From: Candidatus Rokubacteria bacterium RIFCSPLOWO2_02_FULL_73_56
GTDB lineage: Bacteria > Methylomirabilota > Methylomirabilia > Rokubacteriales > CSP1-6
Reading direction: 5' to 3'
Assembly: GCA_001788495.1 (NCBI GenBank)
Contig: MGCF01000123.1
Location: 8,703-59,561, forward strand
DNA: 50,859 nt
Shown: piece after piece, positions 27,023 through 34,875 of the stretch
How positions within the stretch are numbered: the stretch's first letter is position 1
Layout: each line of letters opens with the position of its first letter
The notes under the pieces: generated by a model
Database searches by the model: none
What the model was told of the DNA's origin: nothing
What the model saw: the letters and a program-made list of their open reading frames with translations, nothing else
Made by a program: the position numbers and the translations under genes

Positions 27023-27976
27023 GTGCCGGTGGCGCTCGCGGACCGCGCCGTGCTCGTGACGGGCGCGGGCGGCTTCCTCGGCCGCCACGTCGTGGCGGCG
27101 CTCCGGGCGGCCGGCTGCCGCCGGATCGTCGAGCCGCGGCAGAAGGAGTTCGACCTCACGCTCGAGGCGGACGTCGAGCGCCTCTTCGCCGCCGCGCGGC
27201 CGGACGTGGTGCTGCACCTCGCGGCGTGCGTGGGCGGCATCGAGTTCAACCGGCGGTGCCCGGGCGAGATCTTCTACCGGAACGTGATGCTGAACACCCT
27301 CGTCATGGAGCACGCCCGGCGGGCGGGCGTCGCCAGGTTCGTCGGGATCGGGTCGGTCTGCGCGTACCCGGAGCACACGCCCGTGCCGTTCCGGGAGGCG
27401 GAGCTGTGGAACGGCTACCCGGAGCCGACCAACGGCGCGTACGGCCTCGCCAAGCGCGCGATGCTCGCGCAGGGTCAGGCCTACCGCGCGCAGTACGGCT
27501 TCGACGCGATCCACCTGCTGCTGATGAACCTCTACGGCCCGGGCGACAATTTCGACCCGGCGACGTCGCACGTGGTCCCGGCGCTGATCCGGCGCTTCCT
27601 CGAGGCGGCCGAGGCCGGCGCGCCGGAGGTCGTCGTCTGGGGCGACGGACTCGCGACGCGCGAGTTCCTCTACGTCGAGGACGCGGCCCGCGGCATCCTC
27701 CTCGCCGCCGAGCGCTACGACAGTTCCGAGCCCGTGAACCTCGGCGCCGGCTTCGAGATCGCGATCCGCGAGCTCGCGGGGCTGATCGCCGAGCTGACGG
27801 GCTTCCGCGGCGCGGTCACGTTCGACGCCTCCCGGCCCTCGGGTCAGCGCCGGCGCATGGCGGACGTCTCGCGCGCCCGGCGCGAGGTCGGGTTCGAGGC
27901 GCGCGTGGGCTTCCGGGAGGGCCTCGCGCGCACGATCGAGTGGTACCGGCGGGAGCGCCGCGGAGCGTCCCGGTGA
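27023..27976 (+). CDS. colC: Fcl/ColC-like GDP-sugar 5-epimerase/4-reductase
   Basis: 317 aa from GTG 27023, two bases after colD. Extended SDR: 'GAGGFLG' at 14-20, family signature 'AACVGGIEFNRRCP' at 67-80, S111 and C113 in 'GSVCAYP', Y140 and K144 in 'YGLAK', and H183 in 'SHVVPALIRRF'. S111, Y140 and K144 form the reductase triad. C113 and H183 match the epimerisation Cys and His of E. coli GDP-fucose synthase. Homologues are GDP-L-fucose synthase (Fcl) and GDP-L-colitose synthase (ColC). Because it directly follows a ColD-type dehydratase, the colitose role is preferred, with fucose synthesis as the alternative. Confidence 0.85.
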   Translation: MPVALADRAVLVTGAGGFLGRHVVAALRAAGCRRIVEPRQKEFDLTLEADVERLFAAARPDVVLHLAACVGGIEFNRRCPGEIFYRNVMLNTLVMEHARRAGVARFVGIGSVCAYPEHTPVPFREAELWNGYPEPTNGAYGLAKRAMLAQGQAYRAQYGFDAIHLLLMNLYGPGDNFDPATSHVVPALIRRFLEAAEAGAPEVVVWGDGLATREFLYVEDAARGILLAAERYDSSEPVNLGAGFEIAIRELAGLIAELTGFRGAVTFDASRPSGQRRRMADVSRARREVGFEARVGFREGLARTIEWYRRERRGASR

Positions 27977-28674
27977 CGGGGGCGACGCTCGTCATCCTCA
28001 CCCTCAACGAGATCGAGGGGCTCCGCCACGTCTTCCCCAAGATCCCGACCTGGTGCGTCGACGAGATCCTCGCCGTGGACGGCGGCTCGACCGACGGCAC
28101 GCTCGAGTTCTTCGCCGCGCACGGCGTGCGCACGCTCCAGCAGGCCCGGCGCGGGCGCGGCGAGGCGTTCCGCCTGGCGGTGCGCGAGGCGCGGAACGAC
28201 CGGCTCGTGTTCTTCAGCCCCGACGGCAACGAGGACCCGGGCGACATCCCGCGGGTGCTCCAGGGGCTCGCCGACGGCCACGACATGGTGATCGCCTCGC
28301 GCTTCATGGACGGCGCCCGCTCGGAGGACGACGACAAGTTCCTCTTCGCGAGCCGGCGCTGGGGCAACCTCCTGTTCACGTTCCTCGCGAACCTGCTCTG
28401 GCCCGGCCGGCCGCGGATCACCGACACGATCAACGGCTTCCGCGCGGTGACGCGCCCGGCGTTCGAGCGCCTGCGCCCCGACGCCGAGGGCTACGCGATC
28501 GAGTTCCAGATGTCCATGCGCGCGCTCCAGCTCCGCCTGCGGGTGCTCGAGATCCCGACGACCGAGTCCGAGCGCTTCGGCCGGGGCGTGTCGAAGCTCA
28601 ACATCGTCCCGGTCGGGTTCCAGTTCCTCTTCCTGATGCTGCGGGAGCGGCTGCGCCCGATCCCGCCCGCGTGA
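27973..28674 (+). CDS. GT2-family glycosyltransferase (DPM/GtrB-like)
   Basis: 233 aa from GTG 27973, 4-nt overlap upstream. It has the GT-A fold with 'LTLNEIEGLRHV', 'AVDGGSTDGT', 'SPDGNEDPGD' in place of a DXD, and 'NGFRAVTRPAFERL', as in polyprenyl-phosphate mannosyl/glucosyltransferases and related enzymes. The C-terminal 'GFQFLFLMLRERL' helix is amphipathic, not a full membrane anchor. It may load a sugar onto polyprenyl phosphate for the GT-C-like membrane protein encoded next (7-nt gap), a known functional pairing. Confidence 0.85.
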   Translation: MTGATLVILTLNEIEGLRHVFPKIPTWCVDEILAVDGGSTDGTLEFFAAHGVRTLQQARRGRGEAFRLAVREARNDRLVFFSPDGNEDPGDIPRVLQGLADGHDMVIASRFMDGARSEDDDKFLFASRRWGNLLFTFLANLLWPGRPRITDTINGFRAVTRPAFERLRPDAEGYAIEFQMSMRALQLRLRVLEIPTTESERFGRGVSKLNIVPVGFQFLFLMLRERLRPIPPA

Positions 28675-28681
28675 CGCCCAC

Positions 28682-30271
28682 GTGACGGTGGGCGCCCGCC
28701 GCGCCGAGTGGCTCGCCGTCCCCATCCTGGCGCTCGCGCTCTCGGCCGGCCTCGTCTTCGTGCCCCCGCCGGCCTACCTCGCCGACCAGCGCGCGTACAC
28801 CCTGCTCGTCGTCAAGACGCTCGAGCCCGACCTGTTCGGCCGCGACCCGCTCTACCGCCACGCGCCGTCCCAGCTCCACGTGCCGCTCTTCATCGACGCG
28901 CAGGCGGCGCTGGCGCGCCGGCTCGGCGGCGACGCCGAGCGCGCGCTCGTGTGGCTCGCCTGGCCGATCGGCGCGCTGTTCCTCGCCGGCCACTACGCGC
29001 TCTTCCGCGCGGTCACGGGCAGCCCGCTCGCGGCGGGGCTGACCGCGCTCGCCGCGCTCACGATCCGGAACTCGCTCGGCGGCGAGTTCTGGGGCTTCGA
29101 GGGCGTGCGCTCGGCGAACAGCCGCACGGTGCTGGCGGGACTCACGCCGCTCCTGCTGCTGCTCTTCCTCCGCTGGCAGCGGCGGGCGTCGTTCCCCGCG
29201 TACTACCTCGTGCTGGGCCTCGCGGCGAACCTGCACCCGCCGTCGGCCTACCTCCTGGCCGAGGCCACGGCGCTCGCGCACCTCTGGCTCGAGCGCCTGA
29301 GCCGGCGCGCGCTGCTCCAGGTCGGCGCCGGCGTCGTGCTCTTCGCCGCGGGCGCGGCGGCGTACGTCGTGCCGTTCCTGGCCGGGCGCGACGACGTGAC
29401 CGGCGCCGCCTCGCTCGCGCTCGCCCGCCGGGCGATGGCCTACCGCTTCGACTATCTCTTCTACCCGCTCGACCCGGCGTCGCTCCTGTCGGTCGCGTTC
29501 CACCTGGCGCTGCCGCTCGCGGCCTGGCTCTGGTGGCGCCGGCGGAGCCCGCCGGGCGCTTCGATGGCCGGGCTCGACGCCGTCGCGGGGGCGGCGGTCG
29601 TCGCCGCCTTCGGCGGCCTGGCGCTCGTGCAGGCCGCGGGCCTGCTGCTCGACCGGCCGTACGCGGACGTCCAGCAGCTCCGCGCGCTCCGGCTCGTCTA
29701 CCCGGTGCTGCTCTCGGGCCTCGCGCTCGTGTACGCGGCGCTGCTCGCGCGCCGGACGTGGCGCGCGCGCGTCGTGGTCGCGGCGCTGCTGCTCGCGTCG
29801 CTCGTGCCCCCCGGCGCGCTGATCCACGCGGTCAGCGCGGAGCGGCGCGACGCGGTGAAGGCGCTGCTCGGCGTGCGGGTGCCGCCGCCCGCGCCGCCGG
29901 CCCCGGCCGGGGCGCTCGACGCGCAGGACGCGATGTACGCGTGGGTCCGGCGCGCGACGCCGCGCTCGGCCCTGTTCCTCACCGACGACTTCGATTTCCG
30001 CCGTCGCACGCACCGCTCGATCACCGGCACGTTCAAGGACGGTGCCCTCGTGTTCCTCGCCGGCTCGCGGCCGTTCGTGGACTGGCACCGGCTCGACGGC
30101 GAGCGCCTCCAGTGCCGGGCGGCGCGCGGGCGCGGGTGCTGGTTTCCCCTCGCGCGCCGGCTCGGCGCCGACTACGTGGTCGTCGATCCGGCGCTGGCCG
30201 AGGCCGAAGCCCCCCCCGATTTCGAGCGCGTCTGGGAGCGCGGCGGGCTCTCGGTGTGGCGACGTTTGTAG
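28682..30271 (+). CDS. Polytopic membrane protein, GT-C-like, function unknown
   Basis: 529 aa from GTG 28682. The first hydrophobic segment 'VPILALALSAGLVF' is followed by an external loop with 'ADQRAYTLLV', then about 8-9 further helices up to residue 405, including 'GLAANLHPPSAYLLAEA'. A C-terminal soluble domain (about 415-529) has 'SALFLTDDFDFRRRTHRSI'. No family is recognised with certainty; the layout is similar to the 594-aa protein at 22386 and to GT-C enzymes. The preceding DPM-like GT2 makes a polyprenyl-phosphate-sugar-dependent transferase plausible. Confidence 0.6.
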   Translation: MTVGARRAEWLAVPILALALSAGLVFVPPPAYLADQRAYTLLVVKTLEPDLFGRDPLYRHAPSQLHVPLFIDAQAALARRLGGDAERALVWLAWPIGALFLAGHYALFRAVTGSPLAAGLTALAALTIRNSLGGEFWGFEGVRSANSRTVLAGLTPLLLLLFLRWQRRASFPAYYLVLGLAANLHPPSAYLLAEATALAHLWLERLSRRALLQVGAGVVLFAAGAAAYVVPFLAGRDDVTGAASLALARRAMAYRFDYLFYPLDPASLLSVAFHLALPLAAWLWWRRRSPPGASMAGLDAVAGAAVVAAFGGLALVQAAGLLLDRPYADVQQLRALRLVYPVLLSGLALVYAALLARRTWRARVVVAALLLASLVPPGALIHAVSAERRDAVKALLGVRVPPPAPPAPAGALDAQDAMYAWVRRATPRSALFLTDDFDFRRRTHRSITGTFKDGALVFLAGSRPFVDWHRLDGERLQCRAARGRGCWFPLARRLGADYVVVDPALAEAEAPPDFERVWERGGLSVWRRL

Positions 30272-30277
30272 TAGAGT
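30272..30277 (+). promoter_or_regulatory. -10-like box before the GMD-like gene
   Basis: TAGAGT, directly after the stop of the membrane-protein gene and 35 nt before ATG 30313. A GAGGGA Shine-Dalgarno-like stretch lies closer to the start. The 41-nt gap here is one of the longest in the glycan locus. Confidence 0.35.
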
Positions 30278-30312
30278 GAGGCGATGCGGCCACGTCCAGC
30301 GAGGGACACCGA

Positions 30313-31272
30313 ATGCGCGTCCTGATCACCGGCATCACGGGCTTCGTCGGCAGCCACCTGGCCGAGCACGCGCTCAGGGCGGGCGCGGAGGTCTGGGGCT
30401 CGGTCCGCTGGCGGAGCCGGCTCGAGCACATCGCCGGAATCCGGCAGCGGCTCCGCCTGGTCGAGTGCGATCTCCTGGACGCGACCTCGACGCGCGCCCT
30501 CGTCGCCGAGGCGCGGCCCGACTGGGTCTTCCACCTCGCGGCGCAGAGCTTCGTCCAGGTGTCGTTCCACGCCCCGGCCAGCTCGCTGCAGACGAACGTG
30601 ATCTGCCAGGTGAACCTGCTCGAGGCGCTGCGCGCCGAGCGGATGGCGCCGCGCCTCCTCGTCGTGGGCTCGAGCGAGGAGTACGGGCTCGTCCACGCGC
30701 ACGAGACGCCGACCACCGAGGCGAGCCCCCTGCGCCCGCTCTCGCCGTACGCGGTGAGCAAGGTCGCGCAGGACCTCATGGGCTACCAGTACTGGAAGAG
30801 CTACGGCCTGCCGATCGTGCGCTCGCGCGCACATAACCACACGGGGCCCCGTCGCGGTGAAGTTTTCGCCACCTCGAGCTTCGCCAAGCAGATCGCCGAG
30901 ATCGAGGCGGGGCTGCGCGAGCCGGTCATCCAGGTGGGCAACCTCACGCCACGGCGCGACTTCTCGGACGTGCGCGACATCGTCCGCGGCTACTGGCTGC
31001 TGCTCGAGCGCGGCGAGCCCGGCGAGGTCTACAACCTCTGCTCGGGCACGGCGTGGTCGATCCAGTGGGTGCTCGACTTCCTGCTCGGCGCCTCGAAGGC
31101 CCGGAACGTCGCGATCCGGCAGGACCCGGAGCGGCTCCGGCCGTCCGACGTGCCGCTCCTGCTCGGCGACCGGAGCAAGATCGAGAAGGCGCTCGGCTGG
31201 CGGACGGAGATCCCGTTCGAGCAGACGCTGCGGGACCTCCTCGACTACTGGCGCCAGCGGGTCGGCCCGTAG
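30313..31272 (+). CDS. gmd: Short GDP-mannose 4,6-dehydratase-like SDR
   Basis: 319 aa. 'TGITGFVGSHL' at 6-16, 'HLAAQSFV' at 74-81, GMD hallmark 'GSSEEYG' at 119-125, Y146 and K150 in 'SPYAVSK', then 'NHTGPRRGEVF' and the GDP-binding 'GNLTPRRDFSDVRD'. These are shared by GDP-mannose 4,6-dehydratases and by the related reductase RMD. The short length and the 'PSDVPLLLGDRSK' segment do not separate the two. GMD is preferred because the colD/colC pair upstream needs GDP-4-keto-6-deoxymannose and no other GMD is present in the window. If it is RMD, it would make GDP-rhamnose instead. Confidence 0.8.
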   Translation: MRVLITGITGFVGSHLAEHALRAGAEVWGSVRWRSRLEHIAGIRQRLRLVECDLLDATSTRALVAEARPDWVFHLAAQSFVQVSFHAPASSLQTNVICQVNLLEALRAERMAPRLLVVGSSEEYGLVHAHETPTTEASPLRPLSPYAVSKVAQDLMGYQYWKSYGLPIVRSRAHNHTGPRRGEVFATSSFAKQIAEIEAGLREPVIQVGNLTPRRDFSDVRDIVRGYWLLLERGEPGEVYNLCSGTAWSIQWVLDFLLGASKARNVAIRQDPERLRPSDVPLLLGDRSKIEKALGWRTEIPFEQTLRDLLDYWRQRVGP

Positions 31273-31283
31273 CGTCCCGCCAA

Positions 31284-32417
31284 ATGGCCGCGCCGCGTCC
31301 CCGCGTCGCCCTGGTCCACGACTGGCTGACCGGGATGCGCGGCGGCGAGCGCTGCCTCGAGGTCGCCTGCGAGCTCTTCCCCGAGGCGCCGCTCTACACC
31401 CTGCTCTGGGTGCCCGGGAGCGTGAGCCCCCTGATCGAGCGCCGCCGCATCGTGACCTCGTTCGTCGGGCGCCTGCCCCGGGCGGCGACGCGCTACCGCG
31501 CCTACCTGCCGCTCTTCCCCGCCGCGATCCGGCGCCTCGACCTGGGCGGCCACGACCTGATCCTCTCGCTCTCCCACTGCGTCGCCAAGGGCGTGCGCAC
31601 GCCGCCGGGCGCGCTCCACCTCTGCTACTGCTTCACGCCCATGCGCTACGTGTGGGACCTCTACGACGACTACTTCGGCGCCCGCGCGGGCCTGGCGACC
31701 CGGCTCCTCATGCCGCCGGTGGCCGCGGCGCTGCGCCGCTGGGACCGGCGCACGGCGGGCGTGCACCGCTTCGCCGCGATCTCGCAGCACATCGCCGAGC
31801 GGATCCGGCGCGTGTACGGCCGGGCGGCCGACGTGCTCCACCCGCCCGTGGACGTCCAGCGCTTCCGGCTCGCCGAGGCGCCCGGCGACTTCTACCTCGT
31901 CGTGTCCGCGCTGGCGCCCTACAAGCGCGTGGACCTCGCCGTGGGGGCGGCCAACCGGCTGGGCCGGCGGCTGCTCGTCGTCGGCACCGGCCCCGAGGAG
32001 CGGCGGCTGCGCCGGCTGGCGGGGCCGACGGTCGAGCTCCTCGGCTGGCGGCCGGATCCCGAGGTCGCCGAACTCTACGCGCGCTGCCGCGCCGTGCTCT
32101 TCCCCTCGCACGAGGACTACGGCATCGTCCCGCTCGAGGCGGCGGCGGCGGGCCGGCCCACGATCGCCCTCGCCCGCGGCGGGGCCCTCGAGACGATGGT
32201 CGGCCTCGACGCGGGCGACGAGCCGCCGACCGCGGTGTTCTTCGCCGAGCAGACGGTCGAGGCGCTGGCCGGCGCGATCGGGCGCTTCGAGGCCGCGGAG
32301 GGCCGCTTCGAGCCGAAGGCGCTCCGGGCCCGCGCCGAGCGGTTCGACCGGCCCGCCTTCAAGGCGCGGCTCGAGGCGTGGATCGCGCGCGCCGTCGCGC
32401 AGGGGCGGGCGTGCTGA
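31284..32417 (+). CDS. GT4-family glycosyltransferase (WbaZ-like mannosyltransferase)
   Basis: 377 aa, ATG 31284. 'LVHDWLTGMRGGERCLEVA' is the hallmark N-terminus of WbaZ/mannosyltransferase-type GT4 proteins. Also present are 'CYCFTPMRYVWDLYDDYF', 'VVSALAPYKRVDLAV' in the donor domain and 'PSHEDYGIVPLEAAAAGRP' as the E-x7-E motif. GDP-mannose is the usual donor of this group, which fits the GDP-sugar genes next to it. It overlaps the sugar-phosphate transferase gene by 7 nt. Confidence 0.88.
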   Translation: MAAPRPRVALVHDWLTGMRGGERCLEVACELFPEAPLYTLLWVPGSVSPLIERRRIVTSFVGRLPRAATRYRAYLPLFPAAIRRLDLGGHDLILSLSHCVAKGVRTPPGALHLCYCFTPMRYVWDLYDDYFGARAGLATRLLMPPVAAALRRWDRRTAGVHRFAAISQHIAERIRRVYGRAADVLHPPVDVQRFRLAEAPGDFYLVVSALAPYKRVDLAVGAANRLGRRLLVVGTGPEERRLRRLAGPTVELLGWRPDPEVAELYARCRAVLFPSHEDYGIVPLEAAAAGRPTIALARGGALETMVGLDAGDEPPTAVFFAEQTVEALAGAIGRFEAAEGRFEPKALRARAERFDRPAFKARLEAWIARAVAQGRAC

Positions 32418-33802
32418 AGGCGCACTCGCAGCTCTTCGAGCACCTGACGCTCGCGACCGACCTGCTGCTGATCGCGGCGTGCTGGGTCGGGGCGTACGCG
32501 GTGCGGTTCGCCCTGTTCGCCTCGCCGGCCGGCATCCCGCCCTTCGGCGACTACGCGCTCCAGCTCGTGCCGATCCTGCTCGTCTGGGGGATCGCGTTCA
32601 AGGCGTTCGACCTCTACCGCCCGCACCGGCTCGCCTCGCACGTCGCCGAGTGGATCGACGTGGCCAAGGCCTCCACGCTCGGCGTGCTCGTCCTGGTCGC
32701 GATCATGACGTTCGCGTTCCGCGGCTACGACTACTCGCGGCTCGCCATCCTGACATTCTGGGCGTCGTCCATCGTGGTCGTGAGCTTCTGGCGGGCCACG
32801 TTCCGCGAGCTGCTCCGCTTCGCGCGGCGCCGCGGCTACAACCAGCGCTTCGCGGTCGTCGTCGGCGGCGGCGAGCCCGCCGCCGAGGTGCTGCGCGTCC
32901 TCCGGCGGCGGCCCGACGTCGGCGTCCAGGTGCTGGGGCTCCTCTCCGACAAGGCGGAGGTGCCCGCGAGCGACGTGCGCTGGCTCGGCGGGCTCGACGA
33001 GGTCCGCGCGGTCCTCGACCGCCACCCGGTGGACATCGTGATCATCGCGCTGCCGCACGCGGAGTACGCGCGGCTCGGCGCGGTGCTGGCCGGCATCGGC
33101 GACGACCCGGTCGCGATCCACCTGGTGCCCGACGTCTTCGGGCTCGCCTCCCTCCGGGGCGGCATCGAGGAGTTCGCGGGGATCCCCTTCGTGCACCTGC
33201 GCGAGTCGCCGCTCTACGGCTGGAACCTCGTGCTCAAGCGGGCGTTCGACCTCGTGCTCGGCGCGCTCGCGCTCGGGCTCGCCGCACCGGTCATGCTGGC
33301 GATCGTCGTCGCGCTCAAGCTCACCTCGCCGGGGCCGGTGCTCTATCGCCAGGAGCGGATGGGTCTCGACGGGCGGCGCTTCCGGATGCTGAAGTTCCGC
33401 ACCATGCGCGTGGACGCCGAGCGGGAGACGGGGCCGGTGTGGGCGCGCCCCGACGACCCGCGCCGCACGGGCCTCGGCGCCTTCCTGCGCCGCTCGAGCC
33501 TCGACGAGCTGCCCCAGCTCCTGAACGTGCTGCGGGGCGAGATGAGCCTGGTCGGCCCGCGCCCGGAGCGCCCGAGCTTCGTCGAGGAGTTCCGGCGCCG
33601 CGTGCCGGGCTACATGCTGCGCCACAAGGTGAAGGCGGGGATCACCGGCCTGGCGCAGATCAACGGGTGGCGCGGCAACACGTCGATCGAGAAGCGGATC
33701 GAGTACGACCTGCTCTACATCGAGCACTGGTCGCTCGCCTTCGACCTGAAGATCCTGCTCCAGACGCTCTGGCTCGGCTTCGTCAACCGCAACGCTTACT
33801 GA
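32411..33802 (+). CDS. Polyprenyl glycosylphosphotransferase (WcaJ/WbaP-like, initiating enzyme)
   Basis: 463 aa from GTG 32411. Four to five N-terminal membrane helices (to about residue 135) are followed by a Rossmann-like domain ('[14 protein letters not shown]'). Then comes the bacterial sugar-transferase domain from residue 277 ('[15 protein letters not shown]') with 'LKFRTM', '[12 protein letters not shown]' and '[11 protein letters not shown]'. It transfers a sugar 1-phosphate from a UDP-sugar to undecaprenyl phosphate, the first step of lipid-linked glycan assembly at the inner membrane. As last gene of the + strand run, it gives the whole locus a polyprenol-linked pathway. Confidence 0.93.
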   Translation: MLKAHSQLFEHLTLATDLLLIAACWVGAYAVRFALFASPAGIPPFGDYALQLVPILLVWGIAFKAFDLYRPHRLASHVAEWIDVAKASTLGVLVLVAIMTFAFRGYDYSRLAILTFWASSIVVVSFWRATFRELLRFARRRGYNQRFAVVVGGGEPAAEVLRVLRRRPDVGVQVLGLLSDKAEVPASDVRWLGGLDEVRAVLDRHPVDIVIIALPHAEYARLGAVLAGIGDDPVAIHLVPDVFGLASLRGGIEEFAGIPFVHLRESPLYGWNLVLKRAFDLVLGALALGLAAPVMLAIVVALKLTSPGPVLYRQERMGLDGRRFRMLKFRTMRVDAERETGPVWARPDDPRRTGLGAFLRRSSLDELPQLLNVLRGEMSLVGPRPERPSFVEEFRRRVPGYMLRHKVKAGITGLAQINGWRGNTSIEKRIEYDLLYIEHWSLAFDLKILLQTLWLGFVNRNAY

Positions 33803-33840
33803 GTTGCCCCATCGAGGTCGAACGTCGGCAAGTCCATGGC

Positions 33841-33917
33841 GCGCCTGCAGCTCGGCTGGACGGAGCGTCGGACTTCTGATCCGAGGGTCGCAGGTTCGAC
33901 TCCTGCCGGGCGCCCCA
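33841..33917 (+). tRNA. tRNA-Arg (anticodon UCU), CCA encoded
   Basis: Full cloverleaf: acceptor GCGCCTG/CGGGCGC (one T-G pair), D stem GCTC/GAGC, anticodon stem TCGGA/TCCGA with loop CTTCTGA giving anticodon TCT, 5-nt variable loop, T stem GCAGG/CCTGC with loop TTCGACT, discriminator C, then CCA at 33915-33917. It reads AGA codons. Oddities: position 8 is C, not T, and positions 14 and 21 are G, not A. Thus the standard 8-14-21 tertiary contact is replaced by C-G-G. All stems pair, so it is probably functional. It sits 38 nt after the glycan locus and is followed by an accessory pocket. Confidence 0.92.
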
Positions 33918-33948
33918 GAACAGGGTTCTCAGGCCAAGGGCGCCACGC

Positions 33949-33954
33949 TACACT
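33949..33954 (+). promoter_or_regulatory. -10-like box for the small gene/nucleotidyltransferase pair
   Basis: GCTACACT, with TACACT as -10, ends 5 nt before the ATG pair at 33960/33963. Expected transcription start falls at the start codon, so the mRNA would be leaderless. The same GCTACACT occurs in front of mltG. Confidence 0.5.
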
Positions 33955-33959
33955 CGGTG

Positions 33960-34190
33960 ATGATGGACCGAGCGGCGCAGGAGGCATGGATGGCCCAGTG
34001 GCGCAGCGCGGCGATCGCGCTGGCCGAGCAGCGCGCCAGAGAGCTGGGCGATCTCACCGACGCCGAGGCGCTGGCGGCGAGCGACGCGCTGCTCTCGCTG
34101 GCGCTCGCCGTCCCGATGGATCCGGCGCGTCTTACGGGATCCGGTCTCGTCAGCCAGCAGGCGCTGCTCCACCGGCGCAGCGCGGCGTGA
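33960..34190 (+). CDS. Small hypothetical partner of a nucleotidyltransferase (possible antitoxin)
   Basis: 76 aa, mostly helical and rich in Ala, Leu and Glu ('AAIALAEQRARELGDLTDAE'). ATG-ATG start at 33960/33963 lies directly after a -10-like box. The open frame extends upstream through the tRNA, but that part is rejected. The stop overlaps the GTG of the nucleotidyltransferase by 4 nt, an arrangement typical of toxin-antitoxin and HEPN/MNT operons. No HEPN motif (R-x4-6-H) is seen, so the family is unknown. Confidence 0.6.
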   Translation: MMDRAAQEAWMAQWRSAAIALAEQRARELGDLTDAEALAASDALLSLALAVPMDPARLTGSGLVSQQALLHRRSAA

Positions 34191-34753
34191 ACCCGATCTT
34201 CGCCGCCGCGCTGGAGGTCCAGGCCTTCTGTCGAGAGCGCGGCTGGCGGTTCTGCTTCATCGGCGGTCTCACGCTGCAGCGCTGGGGCGAGCCCCGCCTC
34301 ACCCAGGACGTCGACATCACGCTGCTCACGGGCTTCGGAACGGAAGCGCCGTACGTGGACGCTTTGCTCAACGGGTTCGCCGGGCGCCGATCCGATGCCC
34401 GGGACTTCGCGCTCAGGCACCGCGTCGTCCTCATGAGGAGCCAGGCGGGCATTCCCGTCGACGTGGCCCTGGGGGCGATGCCGTTCGAGGAACGGGCGGT
34501 GGCTCGCGCGTCGGAGTTCGTGATCCAACCGGGAGTGGCGCTCGTGACGTGCAGCGCCGAAGACCTCGTCGTGTTCAAGGCGTTCGCCGGCCGCGAGCGC
34601 GACTGGCTGGACATCGAAGGCGTCGCGCTGCGCCAGCGCGGACGATTGGATGAGTCGCTGATCTGGGCGGAGATCGGTCCGCTCCTCGCGCTCAAGGAGG
34701 AACCGGAGGCCGCTGAGCGACTCCGGACCGTCCTCGACCGGGCTCGCCGCTGA
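34187..34753 (+). CDS. AbiEii/DUF6036-like nucleotidyltransferase
   Basis: 188 aa from GTG 34187. Near the N-terminus the nucleotidyltransferase core reads 'FIGGLTLQRWGEPRLTQDVDITLL': a GG turn, then Arg, then the D-x-D metal ligands. A third acidic position may be in 'IPVDVALG'. Then comes 'SAEDLVVFKAFAGRERDW', a pattern common in AbiEii/AbiGii-type toxins and related small NTases where K and R contact the nucleotide. Such proteins nucleotidylate tRNA or a partner protein. Its overlap with a small upstream gene and its place after a tRNA suggest a toxin-antitoxin-like module. Confidence 0.72.
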   Translation: MNPIFAAALEVQAFCRERGWRFCFIGGLTLQRWGEPRLTQDVDITLLTGFGTEAPYVDALLNGFAGRRSDARDFALRHRVVLMRSQAGIPVDVALGAMPFEERAVARASEFVIQPGVALVTCSAEDLVVFKAFAGRERDWLDIEGVALRQRGRLDESLIWAEIGPLLALKEEPEAAERLRTVLDRARR

Positions 34754-34800
34754 CGCTCGTTGCTGGCAGGGGGAGGGGATGGCTCTGGGACGAGGGCCCT

Positions 34801-34875
34801 CGCCGGGACCTCCCATGACACCTCGTACACCCGGTGCAGGCCCGCGATGCCCTTGAGCGCGCCCTCCACACGCTT
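34801..34875 (-). pseudogene. Possible C-terminal scrap of a class III adenylate cyclase
   Basis: On the minus strand this stretch reads 'RVEGALKGIAGLHRVYEVSW', which resembles the last strand pair of class III adenylate/guanylate cyclases ('LKG-x-G-x-x-x-VYEV'). No catalytic domain lies upstream, because the neighbouring sequence is the amidohydrolase fragment on the other strand. Only about 25 residues match, so chance similarity in GC-rich DNA cannot be excluded. Confidence 0.3.

Noticed and set aside
33803..33840. Terminator hairpin after the glycan locus
   Set aside because: Only a 5-bp TTGCC/GGCAA pairing with a long loop and no U-tract is present; too weak to call.
33804..33959. N-terminal extension of the small gene through the tRNA
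   Set aside because: It would read through the tRNA-Arg gene. The ATG pair at 33960/33963 just after a -10-like box is a better start.
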